The notes beneath the pieces were generated by a model. That model had not been told where the DNA came from. It did not search any database and saw only the letters and a list, made by a program, of their open reading frames with translations. DNA of 37,444 bases from Thermoguttaceae bacterium (GTDB lineage Bacteria; Planctomycetota; Planctomycetia; Pirellulales; Thermoguttaceae). Shown in pieces: positions 7,424 through 14,607 of this stretch. Position 1 is the first letter of the stretch, and the number at the start of each line of letters is the position of its first letter. Where the stretch lies: positions 1-37,444 of the forward strand of contig JAFSMO010000050.1 of NCBI GenBank assembly GCA_017447865.1, given 5' to 3'. The position numbers and the translations under genes are program-made.

Positions 7424-7893
7424 TTAAAGCCACAAAGAACGTAAAGAAGCAATGGAAAAAAAGAGGGAATTCTTTTTGAAAGGATTTTCCCGTTTTCCCT
7501 CTTTGCGTCCTTTGCGTTCTTTGTGGCTTAAAAAAAACAAAATGTCCCCGTGGAGTTGAGTGATGTTTTTTAATTTGGCCACAAAGAACGCAAAGAACAC
7601 AAAGGAAATAAAGGAAGGGCAGAGATCAGCAGGAGAATAATGAGGGAATTCTTGTGACATGATTTTCCCTTTTTCTCTCTTTGCGTCCTTTGCGTTCTTT
7701 GTGGCTTAAAAAAATCAAAATGTCCCCGTGGAGTTGAGTGATGTTTTTTAATTTGGCCACAAAGAACGCAAAGAACGCAAAGGAAATAAAGGAGGGGCAG
7801 AGACTGCAGGAGAATAATGAGGGAATTCTTGTTGACATGATTTTCCCTTTTTCTCTCTTTGCGTCCTTTGTGCTCTTTGTGGCTTAAAAAAAC
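7424..7893. repeat. Tandem ~178-bp units with inverted CAAAGAACG arms
   Basis: Two full units with period 178 nt (starting at TGTCCCCGTG, 7543 and 7721) follow a shorter copy at 7430-7530. Each unit has a left arm of GGCCACAAAGAACGCAAAGAA type and a right arm of CTTTGCGTTCTTTGTGGC type, so each can fold into a long stem. The arms themselves are iterations of a 9-mer near CAAAGAACG. The loops carry a conserved GAGGGAATTCTTG...GATTTTCCC segment. This fills the 512-nt gap between the GxxExxY and HhH-GPD genes. Minus-strand reading frames across it are repeat translations, not genes. Confidence 0.85.
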
Positions 7894-7910
7894 ATGAAAC
7901 AGGAGAAAAA

Positions 7911-8570
7911 ATGATTTTCAAATACGGCAAGAAAGAAATCGATTACCTCAAATCGCGGGACAAAAAGCTTGGCGAGGTGATCGACCAGATCGGGCGCATC
8001 CGGTGGGAGGTGGAGCCGGACCTCTTTGCGGCAGTCGTCCAGAACATCGTCGCGCAGCAGATCTCCGGCTCGGCCGCCGCGTCGATCCTCGAACGGCTCT
8101 GGGAGAAACTCGGCGGGGTCACGCCTGAAACCGTCGCCCAGACTGACGTGCAGGCCTTCCGCGAGTGCGGCGTTTCGCAGCGCAAAGCCGAGTACATCAA
8201 GGAGTTTGCCGACAAGATCATGACGGGCGCGTTCGACCTTGCCGCCGTCGCCAAAATGCCTGATGCGGAGGTGATCACGGCCCTGACCTCCCTGCGCGGG
8301 ATCGGCGTGTGGACGGCCGAAATGCTCCTCCTCTTCACGCTTCAGCGCCCCGATGTGCTGAGCTTCGGCGACCTCGGCATCCATCGCGGCATGCGGATGG
8401 TCTATCGCCACCGCGAGATCACCCGGGCGCTTTTCGAGAAGTACCGCCGCCGGCTCTCGCCCTTCGGGAGCGTCGCGAGCCTCTACTTCTGGGCCGTCGC
8501 CGGCGGTGACATTCCCGGCCTCACCGACCCCGGAGCGAGGAAACGACCAGCGAAAAAGGGGAAAGATTAG
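7911..8570 (+). CDS. HhH-GPD DNA glycosylase (AlkA / 3-methyladenine glycosylase II-like)
   Basis: 219 residues. The early region (FAAVVQNIVAQQISGSAAASIL, 39-60) is the conserved helix opening of AlkA-type glycosylases. The helix-hairpin-helix (LTSLRGIGVWTAEMLLLF, 125-142) is followed by the catalytic Asp in SFGDLGIHRG (Asp154). This domain flips and excises alkylated bases in base excision repair. It lacks the E. coli AlkA N-terminal beta domain, as is common for short bacterial forms. The tail (GARKRPAKKGKD) is basic and probably contacts DNA. The ATG at 7911 follows AGGAG and starts straight after the repeat tract. It ends 17 nt before the PPOX gene, so the two probably form an operon. Confidence 0.9.
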   Translation: MIFKYGKKEIDYLKSRDKKLGEVIDQIGRIRWEVEPDLFAAVVQNIVAQQISGSAAASILERLWEKLGGVTPETVAQTDVQAFRECGVSQRKAEYIKEFADKIMTGAFDLAAVAKMPDAEVITALTSLRGIGVWTAEMLLLFTLQRPDVLSFGDLGIHRGMRMVYRHREITRALFEKYRRRLSPFGSVASLYFWAVAGGDIPGLTDPGARKRPAKKGKD

Positions 8571-8587
8571 ACCATCAGGAGGAACTC

Positions 8588-9058
8588 ATGTTCAGACCCA
8601 TGCGGAGAAACGGGCAGGAACTCGAAAAAGCGGAGGCGCTTGACGTGCTGAAGAACGCCCGGCGCGGGGTGCTGTCGGTCACCGGCGACGATGGCTGGCC
8701 GTACGGCATTTGGCTCAACCCGCTCTTCGAGAACGGGAAAATTTACTTCCACGGCTCGAAAGAGGGGCACAAGATCGACGCGCTGAGGAAGGACCCCCGC
8801 GCCTCTTTCACCGTCATCGACGAGGGCTTGAAAGACCCCGGCGGCTGGGCTTATACTTTCAGGAGCGTGGTCGTTTTCGGTCGGGTGGAGTTCGTCAAAG
8901 ACCAGAACGAGGCGATTGAAATCTCTCGCCGCCTCGCGCAGAGATTCAACCCGAGCGAAGCCGACATCGAGGACGAGATCCGCCGTGCCGGCCCGCGGGT
9001 GCAGGTGATCGCGCTCGTTCCCGAACACATCACCGGCAAGAGGGTACATGAGAGGTAA
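8588..9058 (+). CDS. Pyridoxamine 5'-phosphate oxidase-family flavoprotein (NimA-like)
   Basis: 156 residues. The start MRRNGQELEKAEALDVLKNARRG leads into the split-barrel core: GVLSVTGDDGWPYGIWLNPLFENGKIYFHGSKEGHKIDALRKDPRASFTVI is the classic PPOX/NimA pattern, in which FMN binds in a dimer groove. The GVLS...PYG and HGSKEGHK motifs place it with the 5-nitroimidazole-reductase-like group rather than true PdxH. Actual substrate unknown. AGGAGG precedes the ATG by 7 nt, and the gene follows the glycosylase by 17 nt. Confidence 0.85.
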   Translation: MFRPMRRNGQELEKAEALDVLKNARRGVLSVTGDDGWPYGIWLNPLFENGKIYFHGSKEGHKIDALRKDPRASFTVIDEGLKDPGGWAYTFRSVVVFGRVEFVKDQNEAIEISRRLAQRFNPSEADIEDEIRRAGPRVQVIALVPEHITGKRVHER

Positions 9059-9093
9059 GGATTCATTTTTCATAAAAAAGAAAGGACATGACA

Positions 9094-10026
9094 ATGAACA
9101 CACTAACACTTGGTACTATCAAACACCATTCTCTGAAAAAAAAGTGGGAGAAAGAATCTGATTTTTCAGATTGGCTCGTAACAGAAGAAGGGCTTGGCAG
9201 ACTTTCAGAACTGATTGGGATTGATTTGTGTGAAGGAAGACGCGAAGTTCCGATAGGTGATTTCAAGGCAGACATTGTTGCTCAGGAGGATGGAGGCGAG
9301 GGAAAAGTGGTTATAGAAAATCAGTACAAAACCGTGAACCACGATCACCTTGGCAAATTGATTACCTATGCAGCCGGTGTTGGTGCCAAAATCGCGATAC
9401 TAGTAGTCGAAGAGGCTCGCCCTGAAGCCATTTCAACTATTAAATGGCTTAACGAGATTTCTCGAGATGATTTTGCTTTTTATCTTGTAAAAGCAGAATT
9501 ATTGCAAATTGACGACTCTGCATTGGCTCCTGAGCTTTCCATAATAGAGGCTCCAGATATAATTATTAGAGAAACAAGGGCACGGGTTGAAGAAATAACA
9601 GAAGTTAAGAGAATGCAACTAGAATTTTGGATATCTTTTTCTAGTCATGCTATGTCTGATGCTTCGTTTAAAAAAGTTTTTTCTCGTTTGCGCACTCCAC
9701 GCCCACAACATTGGTTTGATCTGCCTTGCGGGTCAAGTGCTTGTCATATAGGACTTACCTTGAATAGCAGAGAAGATAAAATAGCCGCGGAACTATATAT
9801 CGATGATGACAAAGACTTGTTTCATCAATTATATAGTGAAAAGTCTAAAATCGAATCAGAGTGTGGGTTTGAGTTTGAATGGAGGGAATTGCCTGAGGGT
9901 AAGGCTTCCAGAATTATCGTTTCTACATCAAAGAGATGGCAGAGTCCTGAAGAGCAAAAAGAATGTTTTGATTGGTTATGTGCCAAGGCGATAGCAATTC
10001 GTAAAACGATTGGAAAACGTCTGTAG
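9094..10026 (+). CDS. DUF4268-like protein with N-terminal nuclease-like domain
   Basis: 310 residues from the ATG at 9094, chosen because AAGGA at 9082-9086 sits 7 nt away; an ATG at 9088 is too close to it. The N-part (GDFKADIVAQED, then GKVVIENQYKTVNHDHLGKLITYAAG) has the D...E-x-Q/N-x layout of PD-(D/E)XK-like domains and is typical of DUF4268 proteins. The C-part (about 170-300; RMQLEFWISFSSHA to RWQSPEEQKECFDWLC) matches the DUF4268 domain, which often occurs near restriction or defence genes. Here no methylase or other defence gene is adjacent. Base composition is clearly AT-richer than both neighbours, which suggests recent acquisition. Confidence 0.78.
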   Translation: MNTLTLGTIKHHSLKKKWEKESDFSDWLVTEEGLGRLSELIGIDLCEGRREVPIGDFKADIVAQEDGGEGKVVIENQYKTVNHDHLGKLITYAAGVGAKIAILVVEEARPEAISTIKWLNEISRDDFAFYLVKAELLQIDDSALAPELSIIEAPDIIIRETRARVEEITEVKRMQLEFWISFSSHAMSDASFKKVFSRLRTPRPQHWFDLPCGSSACHIGLTLNSREDKIAAELYIDDDKDLFHQLYSEKSKIESECGFEFEWRELPEGKASRIIVSTSKRWQSPEEQKECFDWLCAKAIAIRKTIGKRL

Positions 10027-10039
10027 TGGAGTTAATAAA

Positions 10040-10588
10040 ATGCCTGAAAACCACCACCAGGGGCCGCGGGAGCCGATCGATTTCGTGAAGCTGGAAGCGG
10101 GGGATGAGGCCGGGATCTCGGCGATGTCGTCGCTGGCGGTCGGGATCGTGAGGGAGCACTACGACCCGATCATCGGCCGGGAGCAGAACGACTACATGAT
10201 CGAAAAGTTCCAGTCGCCCGACGCCATCCGCCGGCAGCTCGGGAGCGGGTACCAGTACTATTTCGTGCAGACGCCCGGCCAGAATATCGGCTTTCTCGCG
10301 TTTTTTCCCCGGGGCGGCGCCATGTACCTCAGCAAGCTGTACCTGCTGAAGGACGAACGCGGGAAGGGGTACTCCCGCCGGATGGTCGGTTTCGTCGTCG
10401 GCAAAGCGAAAGAGGCCGGGCTTGACGTGGTCGAACTGAACGTCAACCGGCACAACGACTCGATCCGCGTCTATGAAAAACTCGGCTTCACCGTCGCACG
10501 TGCCGAAAAAAACGACATCGGATCCGGGTTTTTCATGGACGACCATGTTTACGCCCTGAACGTCGCCGATTGGCCGTCCGAGGGGTGA
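10040..10588 (+). CDS. GNAT-family N-acetyltransferase
   Basis: 182 residues. The acetyl-CoA site is LSKLYLLKDERGKGYSRRMVGFVV (the R/Q-x-x-G-x-G/A motif is RGKGYS, with downstream helix), and NVNRHNDSIRVYEKLGF is the standard GNAT motif B ending (N...YEKxGF). The N-terminal helix contains HYDPIIGREQNDYMIEKF, a pattern found in a common subgroup of unknown substrate. The ATG at 10040 has GTGGAG 9 nt upstream; the gene starts 13 nt after the DUF4268-like gene and returns to high GC. Confidence 0.88.
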   Translation: MPENHHQGPREPIDFVKLEAGDEAGISAMSSLAVGIVREHYDPIIGREQNDYMIEKFQSPDAIRRQLGSGYQYYFVQTPGQNIGFLAFFPRGGAMYLSKLYLLKDERGKGYSRRMVGFVVGKAKEAGLDVVELNVNRHNDSIRVYEKLGFTVARAEKNDIGSGFFMDDHVYALNVADWPSEG

Positions 10589-10592
10589 CCCC

Positions 10593-10620
10593 TTGTAATC
10601 TCCACCCAATATGGTATAAT
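10593..10620 (+). promoter_or_regulatory. Extended -10 promoter for the ADP-ribosylglycohydrolase gene
   Basis: TATAAT (10615-10620) preceded by TGG gives an extended -10, with TTGTAA (10593-10598) 16 nt upstream. AGGAGG and the ATG at 10661 follow. The same TGGTATAAT occurs at 26016. Confidence 0.6.
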
Positions 10621-10660
10621 TTCTCTGTTGTGCAGAAAATCCAAAACAGGAGGGCGAAAT

Positions 10661-11506
10661 ATGGAACGAGACCGGGCAAAAGGCATGTTGTGGGGGCTCA
10701 TCGTCGGGGACGCGTTTGGAAGCCCCATCCAGTTCACCACCATGAACGGCCACCCGTGGATCACCGAGATGGTCGAGTGCCCCGTCTTTAATCTGCCGCC
10801 GGGATATTGGACCGACGATTCCTCCATGGCGATGTGCGTCATGGACTCGTTCATTCGCCAGGGGAAATACGACCTGCGGGACATTGGCCTCACGTTCGTC
10901 AAGTGGCTCAACGAGGGGTACTTGTCCTCGATCGACGGTCAGGCGTTTGACGTCGGCGCCGCGACGCACAATTCCGTCCTCGCGATTCATCTTTCGGGTT
11001 CGCTCGTCAACGGGCACGAGGAGCAGCAGGGGAACGGCTCGATCATGCGTTTCGCCCCGGGGTACCTCATCGCCCGAAAGCTGGGGAACGAAAAGATCAT
11101 CCACGAAATCAGCGACCTGACGCACGCTTCGGAAGTGGTCCGGAAGGTCTGCGACGACTTCGCGGCAGTCCTGGATGAGCACATGGCCGGGAAGCGGACG
11201 CAGTTCGGACCGGGAAAGGGGCTGCCACGCGAGCGGCTCGATACTTCAGGCTGGGCCGTCTCCACCCTTCAAGCCGCGCTTTGGGCGTTCAACTCGACGG
11301 AGAGCTTCGAGGATGGTCTGATCGCGGCCGTCAATCTCGGCGGAGACGCGGACTCCATCGGCGCGGTTTTCGGCCAGATTGCCGGAACGTTCTACGGTTT
11401 CGGCGCCATTCCCGAACGGTGGGTCAAGGCCGTCAAAACGTGGGACGTGGTGGACGCGCTCGTAGAACGTTTTTTGGACGCTCTGGAACTGAAAACTGAT
11501 AACTGA
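10661..11506 (+). CDS. ADP-ribosylglycohydrolase (DraG/ARH family)
   Basis: 281 residues. GLIVGDAFGSP (12-22), the metal-binding WTDDSSM (50-56), GNGSIMR (124-130), a His in THASE (155-159) and GGDADSIGA (227-235, second metal site) are all in place, so the dinuclear Mg centre that removes ADP-ribose from proteins or small molecules looks intact. The ATG at 10661 has AGGAGG 7 nt upstream; an earlier TTG frame is not needed. The last seven residues (LELKTDN) are encoded by the heptamer repeat at 11487, so the natural C-terminus seems to have been replaced. A Nudix gene of ADP-ribose-pyrophosphatase type follows 1.7 kb downstream. Confidence 0.92.
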   Translation: MERDRAKGMLWGLIVGDAFGSPIQFTTMNGHPWITEMVECPVFNLPPGYWTDDSSMAMCVMDSFIRQGKYDLRDIGLTFVKWLNEGYLSSIDGQAFDVGAATHNSVLAIHLSGSLVNGHEEQQGNGSIMRFAPGYLIARKLGNEKIIHEISDLTHASEVVRKVCDDFAAVLDEHMAGKRTQFGPGKGLPRERLDTSGWAVSTLQAALWAFNSTESFEDGLIAAVNLGGDADSIGAVFGQIAGTFYGFGAIPERWVKAVKTWDVVDALVERFLDALELKTDN

Positions 11507-11540
11507 TTACTGATTACTGAAAACTTACTCCTGACTAACA
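11487..11540. repeat. Heptamer repeat (AACTGAT/TACTGAT type)
   Basis: Six to seven imperfect 7-nt steps (AACTGAA, AACTGAT, TACTGAT) run over the stop codon of the ADP-ribosylglycohydrolase gene. They belong to the same family as the heptamers near 20,630, 26,080 and 29,790. Confidence 0.7.
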
Positions 11541-11554
11541 AGAAAGGATTGATC

Positions 11555-12505
11555 ATGACATTCAACAGAAAAAACCTGATGGGTTTATGTGCATTTCTGG
11601 CCGCGGCTTGCCTGGTGTTTTTGTTCACCGGCTGCGAGGAATCCGAGGAGCAGATGCGGCAAAACGCCCAAAATGCCGGCTACATGGAAGGGTGGTCCGA
11701 AGAGGACGGGCAGTTCATCCCGAATCTGGTCTATAACAAAGAGAAGAACCTCCAGTACGACATGTACTTCCCGAAGGATCTGAAGAAGGGCGCCCCGGTG
11801 CGTCTGTTGCTCTTCATCCACGGCGGCGCCTGGAAAGAGGGCTCGCGGTACGACGTCGCCTACGCCTGCAAGTACTACGCGAAGCACAACTGCGTGACGG
11901 CCACGCTCGAATACTCGCTTCTGTCCAAAGAGCACCCGGAAGTGACGATCCCCACGATGCTGGACGAGATCACCGAATGCATTGGCGCCATCAAGGAAAA
12001 ACTGACTGCGGACGGGTACCAGACGTCCAAAATTGCGCTGGCCGGCGTTTCGGCAGGCGGGCACCTCGCCCTGCTCTACTCGTACTCCCGGGCTGACGAA
12101 TCGCCGATCCCGATCGCGTTCGTATTCGAGAAGGTCGGCCCGTGCGACTTCTGCGAGCGGACGCTAGGCGCGAACGATTCCGCCGGCCTGATCTCCTTCC
12201 TCACGGGAAAGCGCGTCCGGACATCAGACCTGAACAAGCCGAAGGTCAAAAAATTTGCAGAGACCCTTTCGCCCATTTCTTACGTAACGGAAAAGACCGT
12301 TCCGACGATCTACGCCTACGGGGGGATGGACTTCCTCGTCCGGCAGTGCCACCGTGACGCCCTGACGCAGGTCCTTGAGAAGAACGGCATCCCGCACATC
12401 TGCGTGGACTTCCCGCACTCGCACCACGCCATGTGGAGCGACCCGGACAAGACCGAGGAATTCCGCAAGGCGGTTTTGTCCTACTGCGATAAGTACATGC
12501 CTTGA
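11555..12505 (+). CDS. Lipoprotein alpha/beta-hydrolase (esterase/lipase type)
   Basis: 316 residues from the ATG at 11555 (AAAGGA 6 nt upstream). The N-terminus has basic residues, a hydrophobic core and FTGC at 24-27, a lipobox with an unusual Phe at -3. LLLFIHGGAWKEG (85-97) gives the oxyanion-hole HGGAW, LAGVSAGGHLAL (162-173) the nucleophile Ser166, YAYGGMDFLV the acid, and HSHHAMW near the C-terminus the His. This is the BD-FAE/carboxylesterase group that trims acyl or feruloyl esters from polysaccharides or cleaves small esters. It is probably anchored to a membrane facing the periplasm. It is followed 17 nt later by the flavodoxin gene. Confidence 0.88.
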   Translation: MTFNRKNLMGLCAFLAAACLVFLFTGCEESEEQMRQNAQNAGYMEGWSEEDGQFIPNLVYNKEKNLQYDMYFPKDLKKGAPVRLLLFIHGGAWKEGSRYDVAYACKYYAKHNCVTATLEYSLLSKEHPEVTIPTMLDEITECIGAIKEKLTADGYQTSKIALAGVSAGGHLALLYSYSRADESPIPIAFVFEKVGPCDFCERTLGANDSAGLISFLTGKRVRTSDLNKPKVKKFAETLSPISYVTEKTVPTIYAYGGMDFLVRQCHRDALTQVLEKNGIPHICVDFPHSHHAMWSDPDKTEEFRKAVLSYCDKYMP

Positions 12506-12522
12506 AAAAAGGAGGAACGCAA

Positions 12523-13047
12523 ATGAAGAGCATCGTCATTTACTTCTCGCATACGGGCGAGAACTTTTCCGTGGGGAACGTTATGGTGGGCAACACCGCG
12601 AAGGTCGCCGCCTGCATCGCCGCCGCGACCGGCTCCGAAACGTGGGAGATCCGTGAGGCCGAGCCGTACCCGACCGCCTACGACGATTGCATCGCCCGGG
12701 CGAAAAAGGAGCTGGAGGCCAATGAACGCCCGGCATTCGTCGGGACCGCGCCCGATTTGACGGACGTGGAGACCATTTACCTCGGCTACCCGAACTGGTG
12801 GGGCGACGCGCCGATGATCGTCTATTCGTTCCTCGACTCGGTGAACCTCGCCGGCAAGACGATCCTGCCGTTCTGCACGCACGAAGGCTCGGGGCTGGGC
12901 ACCACCGCCCGCAAACTCGCCAAGGCGTACCCTCAGGCGTCGGTCGGGCTGAACGGCCTCGCCGTTTACGGCCACGTCGCCCAGAATAACGACCGGGCCA
13001 CGTCCGACGCCGTGAACAAATGGCTGGAGCCCGAAACGAGCATCTGA
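12523..13047 (+). CDS. Flavodoxin-like protein
   Basis: 174 residues. IVIYFSHTGENFS (4-16) is the FMN phosphate loop, and GYPNWWGDAPMIVYSFLD plus PFCTHEGSGLG cover the isoalloxazine-binding loops of the long-type flavodoxin_4 family. These small proteins shuttle electrons or reduce quinones. The ATG at 12523 has GGAGG 7 nt upstream. The gene is immediately followed by the inverted-repeat element at 13061. Confidence 0.9.
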   Translation: MKSIVIYFSHTGENFSVGNVMVGNTAKVAACIAAATGSETWEIREAEPYPTAYDDCIARAKKELEANERPAFVGTAPDLTDVETIYLGYPNWWGDAPMIVYSFLDSVNLAGKTILPFCTHEGSGLGTTARKLAKAYPQASVGLNGLAVYGHVAQNNDRATSDAVNKWLEPETSI

Positions 13048-13060
13048 CCACTGCAGAGAA

Positions 13061-13177
13061 GTGTGGAGTGTGGAGAGTGGAGTGTGGAGTTGACGCTTCG
13101 CGTAACGTTGGCTTCAGAAAGATTTCAACCCACAAAAAGCCGAAGGCTTTTCCAACTCCACACTCCACACTCCACAC
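13061..13177. repeat. Inverted heptamer element, copy 1 (GTGTGGA arms, ~60-nt core)
   Basis: The left arm (13061-13092) is built of GTGTGGA/GAGTGGA steps ending in GGAGTTG. The right arm (13153-13177) is its reverse complement over 24 of 25 positions. The 60-nt core (13093-13152) holds the hairpin AAAAGCC-GAA-GGCTTTT (13135-13151). Read in reverse complement, the core closely matches the core at 29263-29321, whose arms have a different heptamer. On the minus strand the hairpin has a C(UUCG)G tetraloop with A- and U-rich sides, so it may terminate transcription in either direction. Confidence 0.85.
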
Positions 13178-13193
13178 TAATTGAAAGGCACAA

Positions 13194-13739
13194 ATGAAAG
13201 ATCTGACAGAAAAAACGCTCTCGTGTGAGCGAAAATATTCGGGCAAGATCGTCAGCGTGGATCTGCTCGAGGTGGAGCTTCCCGATGGACGCAAGGCGAA
13301 ACGTGAGGTCGTGCGTCACGGGAACGCCGTCGCGATTCTGGCCCGGAGGCCCGACGGCAATTTCGTGTTCGTGAAGCAGTACCGCAAGCCGGCCGAGGAA
13401 GCGCTCATCGAGGCGATCGCGGGCGGTCTGGAACCCGGCGAGGACCCGATCGAAGGCGCGAAGCGTGAAACGGCCGAGGAGACCGGCTACGACGTCACGG
13501 AGATCCAGCCCCTCACGACGATCATCTGCACGCCCGGCTACTGCGAGGAGCGCATCCACCTCTTTTACGCGGAGCTTTCCGGCACGGCCCACTCCCAGGA
13601 CCAGGACCCCGACGAAAACGTCTTCCCGGTCATTCTCTCCGAAGAAGAAGTCGAAAGCGGCATCCGCGACGGCTCGATCTTCGACTCCAAAACCCTTTGC
13701 GCGTGGTTTTGCTGGAAACTGATGAGGAAGCCGGAATGA
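13194..13739 (+). CDS. Nudix hydrolase (ADP-ribose pyrophosphatase type)
   Basis: 181 residues. The Nudix box is complete at residues 77-99, with Gly77, Glu83, Arg91-Glu92, Glu95-Glu96 and Gly98. FVFVKQYRKPAEEALIEAIAGG before it is typical of ADP-ribose/sugar-nucleotide pyrophosphatases. The enzyme would split ADP-ribose to AMP and ribose-5-phosphate. AAAGG precedes the ATG by 6 nt, just after the inverted element. The stop overlaps the patatin start (ATGA). Confidence 0.92.
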   Translation: MKDLTEKTLSCERKYSGKIVSVDLLEVELPDGRKAKREVVRHGNAVAILARRPDGNFVFVKQYRKPAEEALIEAIAGGLEPGEDPIEGAKRETAEETGYDVTEIQPLTTIICTPGYCEERIHLFYAELSGTAHSQDQDPDENVFPVILSEEEVESGIRDGSIFDSKTLCAWFCWKLMRKPE

Positions 13740-14593
13740 AAAAAGGGCTGGTACTTGAAGGCGGCGCCATGCGCGGGCTTTTTACCGCGGGAATTCTCGA
13801 CGTTCTGATGGAAAACCGCGTCCGGTTTGACGGCCTGATTGGCGTTTCGGCCGGGGCCTGCTTCGGCTGCAACTACAAAAGCGGCCAGATCGGGCGCGTG
13901 ATCCGCTACAACAAACGGTTTGCGCGCGACCCACGCTACTGCTCGTGGCGGTCGCTTTTCAGGACGGGCGACCTTTTCAATGCCGACTACTGTTACCGCG
14001 AGCTTCCGATGGAGCTGGACGTCTTCGACGCGGCGGCGTTCGAGGCGGACCCGATGGAGTTTTACCTCGTGGCCACGGATTGCGCGACGGGCGGGCCCGT
14101 GTACCGGCGTATCGATCAGGCCGACGAAAAGGCTTTCCAGTGGATCCAGGCGTCAGCCTCCATGCCGATCGTTTCGAGGCCCGTGGCGATCGACGGCGGT
14201 GAGTACCTCGACGGCGGGCTTTCCGATGCCATTCCGCTGCGCTGGTTCGAGTCGTTGGGGTACGACCGCAACGTCGTGATCACGACCCGCCCGCGCGGCT
14301 ACCGCAAACCCCCGGCCGGAAAACTTCGGCTCTGGAAACCGTTCCTGCGGCGCTGGCCGAAAATCTGCGACGCCATGCAGTACCACTCCGAACGTTACAA
14401 CGAGGAACTGGACTACCTGGACTCCCGTGTACAGGCCGGTCAGACGTTCCTCATCGCTCCGGAACAACCACTTGAAATCTCGCGAATCTCCCACGACCCC
14501 GACCAAATGCAGCGCGCTTACGAGACCGGCCGGGCCGCGGGTGAAAAGCACCTGAACACCGTGCTGGAATTTCTCGCTCGCCCTGAAATTTGA
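13736..14593 (+). CDS. Patatin-like phospholipase
   Basis: 285 residues. GLVLEGGAMRGLFTAG (4-19) is the oxyanion loop, GVSAGA (36-41) carries the nucleophile Ser38, and DGGLSD (159-164) carries the dyad Asp159, so the acyl hydrolase looks active. The group matches bacterial patatins of the YjjU/RssA kind, which hydrolyse phospholipids or acyl-CoA. The ATG at 13736 overlaps the Nudix stop by 4 nt, which implies translational coupling. There is no signal peptide. Confidence 0.92.
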   Translation: MKKGLVLEGGAMRGLFTAGILDVLMENRVRFDGLIGVSAGACFGCNYKSGQIGRVIRYNKRFARDPRYCSWRSLFRTGDLFNADYCYRELPMELDVFDAAAFEADPMEFYLVATDCATGGPVYRRIDQADEKAFQWIQASASMPIVSRPVAIDGGEYLDGGLSDAIPLRWFESLGYDRNVVITTRPRGYRKPPAGKLRLWKPFLRRWPKICDAMQYHSERYNEELDYLDSRVQAGQTFLIAPEQPLEISRISHDPDQMQRAYETGRAAGEKHLNTVLEFLARPEI

Positions 14594-14607
14594 AAAGGAA
14601 CCCTCTG

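Noticed and set aside
7424..7930. Three overlapping short minus-strand frames with Phe-rich and Lys/Arg-rich parts
   Set aside because: They are translations of the 178-bp repeat, near-identical to one another, without ribosome sites.
10581..10593. AGGGG-TGA-CCCCT hairpin at the GNAT stop as a terminator
   Set aside because: Three-nt loop, no T-run after it, and it overlaps the promoter region of the next gene.
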